A program made the translations under genes and the position numbers. DNA of 64,000 bases. It comes from Histoplasma ohiense (taxonomy: Eukaryota > Ascomycota > Eurotiomycetes > Onygenales > Ajellomycetaceae). The stretch covers positions 682,001 through 746,000 of the forward strand of contig JAEVHH010000001.1 in the NCBI GenBank assembly GCA_017607445.1. Reading direction: 5' to 3'. Positions 37,130 through 49,460 of this stretch are shown piece after piece; position 1 is the first letter of the stretch, and the number at the start of each line of letters is the position of its first letter. The notes beneath the pieces were generated by a model. The model did no database searches. It had not been told where the DNA came from and saw nothing but the letters and a program-made list of their open reading frames with translations.

Positions 37130-38465
37130 TATTTTAAGCATTTTTTGAGTTCTTTGAGTTCTTTGTGTCTTTTGTATCAGATTTTGAGTCAGACTTGGCA
37201 TTTTTGAATTTGTCTTTGAGTCATTTGAAACATGAATTGATGATATGTTCTGATTGCTTGCAATAACAGCAATATTTTGATTGAATGAAGTCATCAGACT
37301 TTGTAGTGTCATTTCATCTGTATTTGTTTTGTGATCTATTATCAGCATTATTTCTGTTGTTAAAGCTTTGAGTGGGGTTTTTGAAATTTGACTTCTCTTT
37401 AAGCTTCTTTCATCTCTCTGACAGATTTGATTCTGTCATTGCAAGTTTATGTAGAGTGGCATCATAGCTTAACTCTTCCAATTTGGTTGCATATTTGTTG
37501 AATTCTCAGTGAATGGAAGGTAGAACTTTCATATAGAGATGTGATTTCTGATGGTATTTGCTATAAGAATGCTATAGATGTTCTTCAATTGATTGTAAAT
37601 GTGAAGCAAATTGTTGAACTGTCTGATTTTCTTGTTGCTCTGTTTTTCAGTACTGTCTATTGGCATCTTGGAAACTTCTATCTGAATTGGTGACTTGACA
37701 TTGCATCCAACTAACAAATTCTTCCCATGATGGCAAAGTCTGTATATTATGTGTATGTTGATATCAATGTTGTTGCATCTCAATATTGAAATGAGTAATG
37801 GCTTTGATGATCTTTTGATGATTGTGTTTGTTGTAGTAATCAAGATCACTGGCATGGAAAGTGATAGCAGCTGTAACAAAGTTTTCAAATTCTTTCATAT
37901 TTTGATTTCAGAACTTTTTCACATCTCTTCAAAAAGAGTGATTGCTCATACTGAGATCTCAAAGTTCTAATTGTCAAAGTGATATCTGACTATATCTCTC
38001 ACTGACAGTAGTCACAGTACTTTTCACTAAAATGTTGAGTACTTGTAGTGTGACTTCTGATGATCTGAGAATACTTGTGATGTTATTGCAGTTATCATTC
38101 ATGCTAGTTGTATCTCTACTGTGGTTTGGATGTGCTTCTAGTGTATTTCAGATGGCTGGAATTGTTTCATTCAATTCTTGTAGTAAAGTGTTGCACTGCT
38201 GTTGAAGTTCTCACAATTCTTTTTCAGTCTGTAATTTTTTGATTCTTCTGATCACAGCTATCTTCTCAGTCTCAATTGTGCTGAGATCTTCAGAAGAGAT
38301 ATCCTCTTCTGAATTATATTCAGAGTTCAATTTCATAGAGAAAGGTGATACTTGTTGTGCACTTTCAGTGACAGAAGTGTGTGTTTCACAGTTTTCTTCC
38401 ATGATATTTGTTACTTTGAGTTCAGTGGTAGCATGAGTACAGTGGATGCTGTGGGTAGAGATCAT
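37130..38465 (-). pseudogene. gag: B1 gag
   Basis: The start codon is at 38465-38463. The N-terminal part is acidic (EEDISSEDLSTIETEK) and then predicted coiled coil (about 38140-38280). A gag core with LPSWEEFVSWMQCQV is near 37690-37740. The CCHC knuckle CCYCKQSEHIINSC is at about 37240-37282. Interrupted by several stops. Confidence 0.8.
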
Positions 38466-38512
38466 GACTATTACTCAACAGATCATCTTTTGAAGATTGA
38501 GTGATTAGAAAC

Positions 38513-38777
38513 TGTGAGATGTAGTGACAGTGTGAAGAGTAACAGTAGAAGATAGTTTATAGCATAGCAGAGATAATAGTAATATATTGTAGAGTGTAAT
38601 ATAGTAGTGTAACATAGTGTAGCTAATTGCTAAGGAAGAAAAGAAAGAGAAAGAAGATGTGCGAAATACATACATCGATATATATATATACATATAGAAA
38701 TAGCGGTAGCGAGAGTATAATGGAAAGAGGTAAGAATAAGCGAAGATAATAAGGAAATAATAAACGAGTGCATTACA
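38513..38777 (-). repeat. B1 5' LTR (265 bp)
   Basis: Direct copy of 31373-31637. Inside it, GCGAAAT, AGCGGTAGCGAGAG and AAGCGAAG keep CG although flanking DNA has almost none. The 12-mer GAGTGATTAGAA (38499-38510) is just inside. Confidence 0.92.
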
Positions 38778-39400
38778 ATGACAGCAATATACTGCTGTGT
38801 TTCTTTCTAACACTTCAACAGAATCATCTGCTTTCTTATCTTTGTCTACATTATCAGTCAACTCAAATAATGTATCAAGATCTTGACTCAGTGAGAATGA
38901 CATTGATGTAATAGCAGAATGCAAAAATATGCTTTCTGAAATGCTGCTATGATTGAATATCACACTCTGCTGTGACAACAGATTATCAGAGTTTATATAG
39001 AATTCTAGAATTTTATCTGTGTTCTTATAGATCTGCACATCAAGTACAAACCTTGCAACAGCAGTTTGATATATGACAAATCTCTCATTCAGAACTTCAT
39101 CAGAAAGCAGCATTTTGTGAAATTCATTGATCAAAGATTGATCAGTTTTGTGAGAGCACTCAGACATCTATAATCTGTTAGTACTCATAATAATCTCAGT
39201 TTAAGAAAACTTACAGCAGCACAACTTCTATTTGATATATGACAGATATAACAGTGTATCTGTTTATCATTCACAAAGCAAGAATATACTGAAGAGTTCT
39301 GCAATCTCTTCAGACAATTCAAGCAAATGCTCTCAATGACAGACAGCATATCATTCTTTATAGACTCTGAACCAGCAATGAAAACAGCTGATTCTGACAT
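38778..39400 (-). pseudogene. Antisense gene of family A, copy A3: exon 1 and most of exon 2
   Basis: Exon 1 is 39400-39215 with all six cysteines intact in C-x2-C-x11-C-x8-C-x2-C-x6-C. Intron 1 is 39214-39168 (47 nt, GTAAGT to TAG). Exon 2 starts at 39167 and is open up to the B1 junction. This is the best preserved exon 1 of the three copies. The adjoining 39401-39815 is the leader, cut by L3. Confidence 0.72.
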
Positions 39401-39815
39401 TCTATCATAATCTTAAATTAGTATCAAGACCTTGTTCAAAGAAGAAGAAGAAGCAAAAGCAACAAGAAAGAAAAATAGATGTTGAAGATTGAAATCAATA
39501 TTACAATATTGATCAAAAAGATTGCAACAACACAAAACTCAACCCAAAATAGAAAACATAATCACACAATCAAAACTTCAAAATTCACAATAAAAATTGC
39601 ATAGAAAGATACAGCATACTTTGTTTGATAAATTGATGTATTCTTTTTAAATAAAAAATTGTTGATGGTGATGATGGTGATGATTTCATTAGAGTATGAT
39701 TTTTTGATGTAAAAGTTAAAGGAAAGAGGTTCAGAGGTTGTGTCTAAATCATGATTGAACTGCAATAACATCAGAGATGGAAAAATGTTCTTCTGAAACA
39801 GCAGCACTTTGAAAT

Positions 39816-40940
39816 TCGGCATGGAAAACCTGCCCTGAAACCCCCGGGTCGAGGTGGAGAAGGTAGAGTGCAACACCATTGAAGTACAGAGTATCTCTTC
39901 AGACACAGATGAAATCACAGTGCAGCTGCTTAAGATATACTGACAGTATATATCTCTCTTTATACAGCAGCTATACAACTGCTGTCTCCAGCTCTGCCAC
40001 TTTCCACAAATCTGAAAGCTGATAGAGATGACAATGATATTCAAGATAAATAAGAAAGACAGAAGCTCAGTTTACTTCTGAAGATTCATTGCTTTTCTCT
40101 CTATAATCTTCAAAGAGCTGAAATGTATTGTTGCAAGACAACTGATGTACACAGTACTCATTCATAATATGATCAGTTTGCAGTATGAAGAGACACTGCT
40201 CAAATGATCTGTGATGAATCTGATAGCTGCTTTCACTCATAAAATGAAGACAGTCTTCACACAAAACAAGAAGATGTTCATAATCACAATGAATATACAG
40301 AGTGTCTTTGATGCTGTGCTGTGCAGATAACTGCTTCAATAGATGATGCAACAGAGATAACTGCACAAGCTGCTACAATTCATCAACAGCTTTCTCACTG
40401 AATGCAAAGCTCAGATTCAGCTGAAGAGAATCATTACAGCAATATATCAGATACAATATAATACATCACAAAGATCTTCTCTGTTATCAATACTATTTCT
40501 TCTGTATCTGACAGAGCTGCTGTGACAGAACTCAGAATTGCACTTTGACTATACAGATAATCTGAATATTTGACAGATTACATACTCATTTGACAATAAT
40601 ACTACTCTTCTCAGTCATGATATACAGAGTATTCTGAGATAAGAGAAGACAAACAAGATGATCTTTGCATCAGAGAAACTTGAAATAATTCATTTCATAA
40701 AAAAGTAATACAATGAAACACTGTCAGTGATTGTATCAGAGAATCTGATTATACACTCTGTTACTGTCTCAGCTGAACAGAAGTCAGTGTTCTGCTGATT
40801 GAGTGTATACTTTGACAGAAGACTCATCTGAAGATTATATATCTCTGTCTGAGCAAAGAAGACAAGAACTGTGACTCAGCATATTCAAAATCTAGAGAAG
40901 ATCAGAAATGAGCTCTCAGCAGATGCTCTATGAAAGATGA
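39816..40940 (+). pseudogene. L3 ORF2 part 1: reverse transcriptase
   Basis: RT sequence parallel to L1 980-2090. The catalytic box at 40550-40561 reads YTDN in place of YADD. The first 60 bases (39816-39875) are almost undecayed, with CCCCCGGGTCGAGG, then decay is complete. L2 interrupts after TCTATGAAAGATGA. Confidence 0.82.
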
Positions 40941-41093
40941 CATCCTTACAACTACTCATGAACATAGAGGTACATTTGAATTTTTCCATTTTCTAACTGT
41001 TTTTCATATAATTTTAACCCTTCAACCCATTCAACATCATCACACACCCTCTGCAATTACTCCACATATGTGTACTGCACAGGTTGAGTGATC

Positions 41094-42840
41094 ATGGAGC
41101 CCTCAACACCCTTCCATCCACTCAAGAACATCAACACAGCCTATATCAGATCACTGAAGCTGAAGTCATCAGTCAATTTTGTTACTGAAAAGACTGACAA
41201 AAGATAGAGAAAGACTGTTACAATGTCTTCTTCAGTTCTCAAAGAAGTCAGTGACAGCATTTCCATGATCATCTCTCAGCTATAGAAGTAGTTTAAGAAG
41301 ACTCAATAGCAACAGAATCTGCAGCAGAAGATTCTCATCAGATTGATAAGAACTCTGAACAGCTGAGTTGAGAAGAAGAAATAGTCAGTCAATCAGAACT
41401 TTGTCTAAATCTTCTGTGAAAGATTCATTGCATATGTGACAGCAGATCTGAGTACAGCATCAACTCTGAGAGAGAGTGCTGTCTCAGATACTCATTCACA
41501 GTCAAATTTAGCAAAAACAACTGCAAGAAAGCTGACTATCTAAGTGAGCATTGTACAGAAGAGAAAAAATTCTGTTCTCTCTGAAGCTATCTCTATCAAA
41601 ACTGCAACTTTCTCAACTGACAGAGCTAGTGAAGCCAGTCTGCAGCTCAAGAACATCAGTCAGTCAAGAAGCTTCACAGAGAACACAAAGCAGTAGAAGA
41701 ACTCACAAATTCTCATCACTCTTCAATCAGAGAAACAGATCACTCAGCTGCAGTCATATGCTGTGCAGCAGATGATTGTTGCAAACATTCAGAGAATGAA
41801 AAATGTGGCTAATATACTGAAAATGAAGCTCATCAGAACAGATTGAGTGATCATATTAAGCAATAGAGATATACACAATACTCTGATCACTGAGAAGACA
41901 GTGACTACTCTCTATGAAGTTCTTGACATCACAGAGATTCAGCTATCAGAGTGATGATACAATTATACTGTCTCAGAAATTCTGAAATTTGTTCAGAACT
42001 GAGAAGAGACTAGAATTCTCACAGATAAAATGATTGAGAGAGAGATTCTGACTCAGACAAAGATAAAATCAGTGAGCTGTCAACTCTCATGATATGAAGT
42101 GAATCTTAAGACAGAGAAGATTATATGAATTGTTTTCTTTCTTATTCTGATGAAAGACTTCTCACTCTTCAATGTCAGTGAGAGGATCAGACTCATTGAG
42201 AAAAGATCACTGACAGTGAAATATGATTCAGAATGTCAGAGATACTGTCATTCATCAAAATATATGCAACTGATAAAATGCTTCAACTGCAGCAAGCTCA
42301 CAAGCCAGTATGAGAGGCCAACAGATGTGAAGTGTAAGAAAGTATTATGATATATCAACTACTATCAATTCTACTCAGCTGAGCATCAGCACTGCTCTGC
42401 TGCACCCAGATGTGTGAATGACATTCTCAGATGTCTAACTCAAAAGAAGCTAGCAGCTGTTCACTGTCTTAGCAACAGATGTCACAGAGATACTCAGAAG
42501 TGACAATCATCATCAGCACAGTCAGCATCAATAGTTACAGTGATGATATCTACACTATTCACTCAATCAACTCAGTCAACACAGCTCATCAGACTAGCAC
42601 TCTGCAAGCAGACAGCTACTCAGAGCTTCATCAGTGAAGAGAACACTATCTGATAGATAGCTTACATCAGACAACACTCAATCTGCACAGCAGAGCAGCA
42701 ATATAGTCAAGCAGTCAAAAAGCAGTCTAATCTCAGCATGCAGACAACAGATCTGAAACTCTTCAATCTCATTTCACAGATGAACTTTGACAGCAGCTCA
42801 TCAAGTGACTTCTCATGCTAGAACATCAACATCAGCAACA
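41094..42840 (+). pseudogene. L2 ORF1: gag-like protein with Cys clusters
   Basis: The likely start is ATGGAGCCC at 41094, after about 150 bp of leader. The encoded protein, read through stops, has a long Ser/Thr/Gln-rich and helical middle, then cysteine clusters at 42279-42460 (CFNC, then HxHCSAAPRC), followed by a Ser/Thr/Gln-rich tail. ORF1 proteins of Tad/I LINEs bind element RNA through such CCHC knuckles. At least 12 stops interrupt it. The boundary with ORF2 is not resolved; ORF2 probably begins between 42760 and 42900. Confidence 0.68.
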
Positions 42841-43083
42841 CAGCTGACATCACAGAAACAATCAGCAGAAAAATCATTCTCTGCAGATCTTTTGAATAAA
42901 TATAGTCAGAGCAGTTCTCTGTCATACAGCAGCTCTACAGCTTGTTTTCAAACAGAGCTGTGAAGTGATCTGTATACAGAAGTCTTACACACACTCTGAC
43001 ATCAAGACTTCTAATCACTCAGCATATGAGTGCTTTGCATTCATAGATCACTGAAATGACACTAATCTGAAGCAGTGAGAGAA

Positions 43084-43354
43084 TGTAATGCACTTGTTTA
43101 TTATTTTCTTATTATCTTCGCTTATTCTTACCTCTTTCCATTATACTCTCGCTACCACTATTTCTATATGTATATATATATCAATGTATGTATTTCGCAC
43201 ATCTTCTTTCTCTTTCTTTTCTTCCTTAGTGATTAGCTACACTATGCTATGTTACACTATTATACTATATTACTCTACAATATATTACCATTATCTCCGC
43301 TACGCTATAAACTATCTTCTACTGTTACTCTTCACACTGTCACTACACCTCACA
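43084..43354 (+). repeat. B2 left LTR, inverted
   Basis: The reverse complement of this stretch matches 49190-49460 over its full 271 bp, with only a few C/T and G/A differences. The bases just inside are GTTT, then non-matching sequence; GTTT also follows the right LTR when read inward. Confidence 0.92.
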
Positions 43355-43364
43355 GTTTGGCTCC

Positions 43365-43751
43365 GTGGTGGAGGAGTCAGCTGGGGAGGAGTTGGCTGGG
43401 GAGGGGTCGGAGGAGTTGGTTAGGGAGGGGTCGGAGGAGTTGGTTGGAGAGGGGTCGGAGGAGTTGGCTGGAGAGCCAACAGAGGAGGTTGTGGAGGCTC
43501 CAGCAGTGGAGGCAGCGGAATATGGAGGGTATGAGCCCCATGATGTGGAGGTGTGGGAGGAGATGATGGGGGGAGAGGCCTTCCTTCAGCGGGTGTGTCA
43601 GCAGGTGGGGGGGTTGATGAAGGAGGGTAGAGAGAAGAAAGCAAATGTCCTGTGGGAGAGGCATTTGCTGATGCCTTTGTGCCTGAAATGGGGCCCGGTG
43701 CTTCACGAGTACCGGAGGCAGCATAAGAAAGGGGTGACAGAGAGGGGATGA
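43365..43751 (+). pseudogene. B2 remnant of the antisense gene, Glu/Gly-rich repeats
   Basis: A 128-codon open frame with little decay. It starts with tandem 24-nt units encoding GSEELVGE-like repeats (about 43390-43475), continues acidic (EVVEAPAVEAAEY), and then has MKEGREKKANVLWERHLLMPL near 43615-43680. The last part matches decayed B1 sequence at 32930-33010. It lacks the Cys6 exon, which was lost with the left end of B2. GC and CG content are far above the surroundings. Confidence 0.6.
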
Positions 43752-43899
43752 GAGAGATGATGAAGGGAGAAGTGGAAGTGAGAGATGAAGAATGTTGAGA
43801 TGAGAGTGGGTGAACTGAGGGTCTTTAGACTTTCCTTAGAACCCATTTCCTTTGTCTTTTCCTTGTCTGTATTTTTTATTTTCTGTATTTATTATACTC

Positions 43900-46800
43900 A
43901 AATTGAATTTTTTTCTTTTTCTCTTTTCCCTGATAAAATCCTTCTAAAAAATACATTTGATTGGAGTTTGAATGAGATTTGTGCTTCTAGTGTTTTTTGA
44001 TTTAAGATTTGTGCTTCTGATGTCTTTTGACTTGATGTTTGTGCTTTTGATGTTTGAGAGTATGTTGATTTTGTATTTGTTGTTCATTTTCTTGTTTGAG
44101 GAAGATTTTGAATGTCTGAGTGTTCAATATGTTTTTTTTCAGTTTCCATGTATCATCACTAGAATCTCAATCTGTTCATCTCATAAGATATTCTGAAGGC
44201 TTGTTTTTTCATTGTTGTTTTTCAAGAATTTCTTCAACTTGATATTCTTCTTCACTGTTGACAAGTTCTGGTCCTGGTTCTGGTAGAGCTTCATTCCTGT
44301 GGTTGTATGGCTTCAATAAAGATATGTGGAATACAGAATGGATGCTTCTATATGAAGATGGCAGTTCTAGTTTGTATACTTGTTTTCTGATGATATTCAG
44401 AATCTTGAAGGGTCCAATATATTTATGATTGAGTTTGTGAACCAGGTGCAGCAATTGGAGATTTTTTGCATTGAGTATGATATAGTCATCTATTTTAAAT
44501 TGTTGAAGCTTATATTTTGTATTGTAATAGATTTTCTGTGCTTGTCACATCTTTTGTAGATTCTTGATGAGCTTATGACATGTTTTCTCAATATGTTTTG
44601 CATGGCTAGCAGCATGTATGGCAACTGGTTGTGATGGTTTGTTGATATTAATTTTCAAATCAGATCAATATCCCATTAAGACTTCTGTGAGTGTCATTTC
44701 AGTAGAGGCATGTTGAGAGGTATTGTAAACAAACTGCATCAGCAGTAGTCAGTGTGCTCAGTCATCTTGATGATAGTTGATAAAGCATTGAAGATAATGT
44801 TTCAAGGTTTGATTTTGTCATTTTGTTTGATCATCTGTTTGGGGGTGAAAGGCTGTTGAAAGTTTCCAGTGTGTGCCTAGCATATAACAAAAGATGGACC
44901 AATAATGGCTTGTAAACAGCAAATCTCAATCAAATATATGGTTTTTGAGTACTCCATAAATTGTATAGAACTTGGTATAAATGATTTCCACTAGTTTGTC
45001 AACTGTAATGTTTTTGATGCAAGGAATATAGATCATAAACTTGATATATATATTCACAATCACTAAAATTGTATCATAGATTTGATAGAGAAATGTAGAG
45101 GCTGGCAAGTCTGTAATAAAATTCATAGTAATGAACTCAAAAGAATTTGATGATAAGAGAATTGTACTCAATTCTTCATATTGTCTGTGCTGTTTTGGCT
45201 TTACTCTTTGACAAGTATCACAAGTGGATATATAATCTTTGATATCTCTGACTAGCTCATGTCAATAGTATTTATTCTGAATGCTGTCTATGAACTTTTT
45301 TATATCAAAGTGACCCCTCTGTGGATCATCATGATTTGCACTGATAATTTCATCAATGAGTGTCTTTTGTTGAGAGACATACACACAATCATCAGCACAC
45401 AATATATCATTCTCAGAAATTGTTTATAGTATATTTTCAGTGACAGTCATATTCTTCTTTTTTATCTTCTTTCTTTGCTCAGTAGCAAAAGAATCAATTT
45501 TCTGTGCTTTACTTAGAAATGAGATGAAGGATTTGAGCATTTCTGTATATGCTGAGTTCTGAAGAATAGTCTTATTGACTGCAATCCAGGGCATATATTG
45601 CTCAATGTGCAATGAAGGGGAAGAGTTTATGCAAGAGATAGAAGATGTTGATGTATGAAGTGCTTTTCACTCATTAAAAGAAGCATTTTGCTCATTAGAG
45701 ATCCATGCACAGACTACATCAGAAGAAATATCATTTTGAAAAGAAGTATCAATTTTTCAGTCTAGTCTAACTTCATATTTCAGCTTCTGTTGCAGGATAG
45801 ATAATATAGTTTGATCATTATAGATCTCACTGTAGTCTGTACAACAACTGAACCCATCAGCTGAATTCTTTGATTCAGAGTGGTGCAGTAATACAAAATC
45901 ATAAGTAGATAAAGCTTTCATTCATCTGATCTGATGTCTGTTCAGTTTCTTAGTCATCATAAAGTACTGCAGATTGACATGATCAGATCAGATTTGAATT
46001 GAATACTGACTTCTCTTCAGATAGTGTCTTCAATTCTTAAATGCTGCTACAATAGTCAAGAGTTCTTTATCATGAGTATTATAACATGTTTCCACATCAA
46101 TCAACTTTCTTAATCAGAAGGCAACTGAATGCCAGTGTCCATCATTCTACAACTGTGACAGAATAGCAGCAACTGCAAAAGTGGACACATCAGATTTGAT
46201 TTGAATATACTGAGCTGAGTCAAAATGAGCTAATAGAGAAGCACACATAAAGTGTGATTTGAGCTCATTGAAAGCACTTTGAGCATCTTCTGTTCATATA
46301 AAAGTGGCTTTTCTTTCCCTCTTCTTGCTCTCTTTTGTAAGTTCAAATAATGGGGCTGCAATAGAGGAGAAAGACTTAATAAATTGCTGATAGAAATTAG
46401 CAAAGCTCAAGAAGAATTGAACCTCTTTAATTGATTTAGATATAGATCATTTCACAATAGTGAAGACTCTGTCTGACTTCATCTCAACATCATTTGTATC
46501 TATAACAAACCTCAGAAATGAGATCTTGTCCACTTCAAATTCATACTTAGAGAGTTTTGCAAATAGATTTGCATGCTTGAGATGTTCTAGCATCTTAGTA
46601 ACATGCACTTTATATTTCTGCTTTGAATTGGAGAATATGAGAATGTCATTCAAATAGACAACACAACATATATCCAACAAATCAGACAAGGCATTGTTAA
46701 TGTATGCTTGAAATGTCACTGAAGCATTAGCTAGTTCAAATGGTATAACTACATATTCAAAATGTTCATATTTTGTTCTAAAGGCTGTCTTTCAATGGTC

Positions 46801-47700
46801 TTTTGCTGCTATAAGTATGTGGTGATAGGCATCTTGAAGGTTCAGCTTAGTGAATATCTTGGCTTTTGAAAGCTTATCAAGTAATTCACTTATTAGAGAC
46901 AGAGGGTATCAGTTCTTGATGATGATTTGATTTAATCCTCAATAGTCTATACAAAGATGGAGTTCATCATTTTTTTTGAGAACAAAGAGAATCAGTGCAT
47001 CAGCTGAGTTACTGAACAGTTGTATCCACTCTTTATCTAATGCATTTTTTAAATATTCTCTTAGGGTGGCTAACTCAGTTTCAGAGAGATTGTATATTGG
47101 CATAAAGAGAGATTGTGCATCAGATTTGAGATCTATACAGTGTTCTGTTTCTTCTGATCTTTTTATGCTTATAGCAGCTTCTTCTGAGAAGATATGCATG
47201 TATGGCATGACATAATCAGATAGACCAGTCAGCAAGTTCAAATACACAGCTGAGAATATATATAAAGCATGCTTTAAGTCTTTTGAATGTTCTGTAGATA
47301 ATACTACAAGCATTTCTACTCTAGCTTCTGTGAGAACTTCAGCTAAGACATCTTATTCAGAAATAATTTGAGGCTGTTGTTCATCTTCAGAACTTCTAAA
47401 GAAGAATTGTTCATCTGATCAATCTATAAGAGGATTTGTTTGTCTTAATCAAGGAAATTCTAATACAAGATTGTAGTTCTTCATCTTCATCATATGGAAG
47501 GAATGAGATGTCTGCTGTGCATTACCCTTGTGATCAGTGACAGTAGTTGCAATGTTATACTCTTCAAAGAAGTGTATTATGCATCCATCAATTGACTTGA
47601 TTATTTTGATTTTGCAGTGAGCAGCTTTTAGATTGTGATTCTTTGTTCAAAATTCATCAACACAGTTCACTTCTGACTCAGAGTCTACTAGTGCAAGCAC
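43900..47700 (-). pseudogene. pol: B2 pol
   Basis: Same domains as B1: chromodomain about 44085-44250, FHISLLKPYN near 44330, integrase core about 44920-45290 and zinc region about 45300-45400, RNase H about 45880-46320, RT 46447-47060. The catalytic box at 46645-46656 reads YLND, the other Asp being changed than in B1. The protease remnant is near 47675-47690. Slightly less decayed than B1. Confidence 0.85.
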
Positions 47701-47779
47701 TTTTTGCAGATTCTTAGATGTAGTGAGTTTCACTGTGACAGTGAAGCTTAAGATATTTTTGCATTGACTTTCTATGCTT

Positions 47780-49142
47780 ATGGCTGTCATTGTGAGCTGA
47801 ATGATGTGTTTTAAGTGTTTTTTGAGTTCTTTGAGTTCTTTGTGTCTTTTGCATTGAGTTTTGAGTTGAACTTGGTGTTTTTGGATTCATCTTTGAGTTG
47901 TTTGAAACATGAATTGATGGTATGTCCTGGTTGTTTGCAATAACAGCAATATTTCAATCAGATGGAGTCATTGAACTTTGTAGTGTCATTTCATCTGCAT
48001 TTATTTTGTGATCTATTATCAGCATTATTTCTGTTGTTAAAGCTTTGAGTGGGGTTTTTGAAATTTGACTTCTCTTTAAGCTTCTTCTGTCTCTCTGGCA
48101 GATGCAATTCTGCCATTGCAAGTTTATGTAGAGTGGCATCATAGCTTAACTCTTCCAATTTGGTTGTATATTTGTTGAATTCTCAGTGAATGGAAGGTAG
48201 AATTTTCATATAGAGGTGTGATTTCTGATGGTATTTGCTATAAGAATGCTGCAGATACTCTTCAATTGATTGTAAGTGTGAAGCAAATTGTTGAACTGTC
48301 TGATCTTCTTGTTGCTCTGTTTTCCAGTACTGTCTATCAGTATCTCAGAAACTTTTATCTGGATTGATGACTTGACATTGCATTCAACTAACAAATTCTT
48401 CTCATGGTGGCAAAGTCTGCATATCATGTGTATGTTGATACCAATGTTGTTGCATCTCAACATTGAAATGAGTAATGGCTTTGATGATCTTTCAATGATT
48501 GTATTCATTGTAGTAATCAAGATCACTGATATGAAAAGTGATAGCAGCTGTAACAAAGTTTTTGAATTCTTTCATGCTTTGATCTCAGAACTTTTCCACA
48601 TCTCTTCAAGAAGAGTGATCACTCATGCTGAGATCTTGAAGTTCTAATTGTCAAAGTGGTATCTGACTATATCTCTCACTGATAGTAGTCATGATGCTTT
48701 TCACTAAGATGTTGAGTGCTTGTAATGTGGTTTCTGATGATCTGAGAATACTTGTGATGTTATTGTGGTTATCATTCACACTAGTTGCATCTCTACTGTG
48801 GTTCGGATGTGCTTCTAGTGTATTTCAGATGATCAGAATTGTTTCATTCAATTCTTGTAGTAAAGTGTCACACTGCTGTTGAAGTTCTCACAATTCTTTC
48901 TTGATCTGTAATTTTTTGATTCTTCTGATCACAGCTATCTTCTCAGTCTCAATTGTGCTGAGATCTTCAGAAGAGATATCCTCTTCTGAACTATACTCAG
49001 AGTCTGATTTCATAGAGAAAGATGATGTTTGTTACACACTTTCAGTGGCAGGAGTGTGTGTTTCATGGTTTTCTTTCATGATGTTTGGTGCTTTGAGTTC
49101 AGCAGTAGCATGAGTACAGCAGATGCTGTGGGTAGAGGCCAT
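47780..49142 (-). pseudogene. gag: B2 gag
   Basis: The start codon is at 49142-49140, aligned with B1. It has the same acidic N-terminus, coiled coil and gag core (48206-48556) and the knuckle region near 47930-47965. Broken by stops. Confidence 0.78.
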
Positions 49143-49189
49143 GACTATTACTCAATGAACTGTCTCTTGAAGATTGAGTGATTAGAAAC

Positions 49190-49460
49190 TGTGAGGTGTA
49201 GTGACAGTGTGAAGAGTAACAGTAGAAGATAGTTTATAGTGTAGCAGAGATAATGGTAATATATTGTAGAGTAATATAGTATAATAGTGTAATGTAGTGT
49301 AGTGTAGCTAATTGCTAAGGAAGAAAAGAAAGAGAAAGAAGATGTGCGAAATACATACATCGATATATATATACATATAGAAATAGTGGTAGCGAGAGTA
49401 TAATGGAAAGAGGTAAGAATAAGCGAAGATAATAAGGAAATAATAAACAAGTGCATTACA
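49190..49460 (-). repeat. B2 right LTR (5' LTR)
   Basis: 271 bp, same orientation as both B1 LTRs. The shared 12-mer is at 49176-49187. Followed by L2 sequence. Confidence 0.92.

Larger units (their letters stand above)
31373..38777 (-). mobile_element. Gypsy chromovirus B1, complete, inserted in A3
   Basis: 7405 bp with direct 265-bp LTRs and duplication ATGAC (31368-31372, 38778-38782). gag-pol runs leftward and an extra gene runs rightward between the left LTR and the end of pol, the same plan as family A. The insertion disrupts exon 2 of the A3 antisense gene. Confidence 0.92.
43084..49460 (-). mobile_element. Gypsy chromovirus B2 with inverted LTRs, inserted in L2
   Basis: The internal order matches B1 (gag-pol leftward). 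Each end carries a 271-bp LTR, but the left one is reversed, so the element starts TGTAATGCAC and ends GTGCATTACA as terminal inverted repeats. The two LTRs share a small indel pattern not found in B1, so they come from the same parental copy. Flanks read GAGAA (left) and GAGGA (right), a plausible 5-bp duplication with one G/A change. Compared with B1, about 900 bp beside the left LTR are missing, including the Cys6 region. Confidence 0.87.

Noticed and set aside
41551..41775. Separate small gene upstream of the Cys clusters in L2
   Set aside because: It is an open piece in or near the ORF1 region of L2 between decay stops, not an independent gene.
43088..43423. Hydrophobic protein encoded across the B2 left LTR
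   Set aside because: It is LTR sequence read through into the interior; similar frames appear in every B LTR only because the LTR is rich in T and C.
43084..49460. B2 as a DNA transposon because of its terminal inverted repeats
   Set aside because: The inside has gag, protease, RT, RNase H, integrase and chromodomain as in B1, and the same repeats are direct LTRs in B1.
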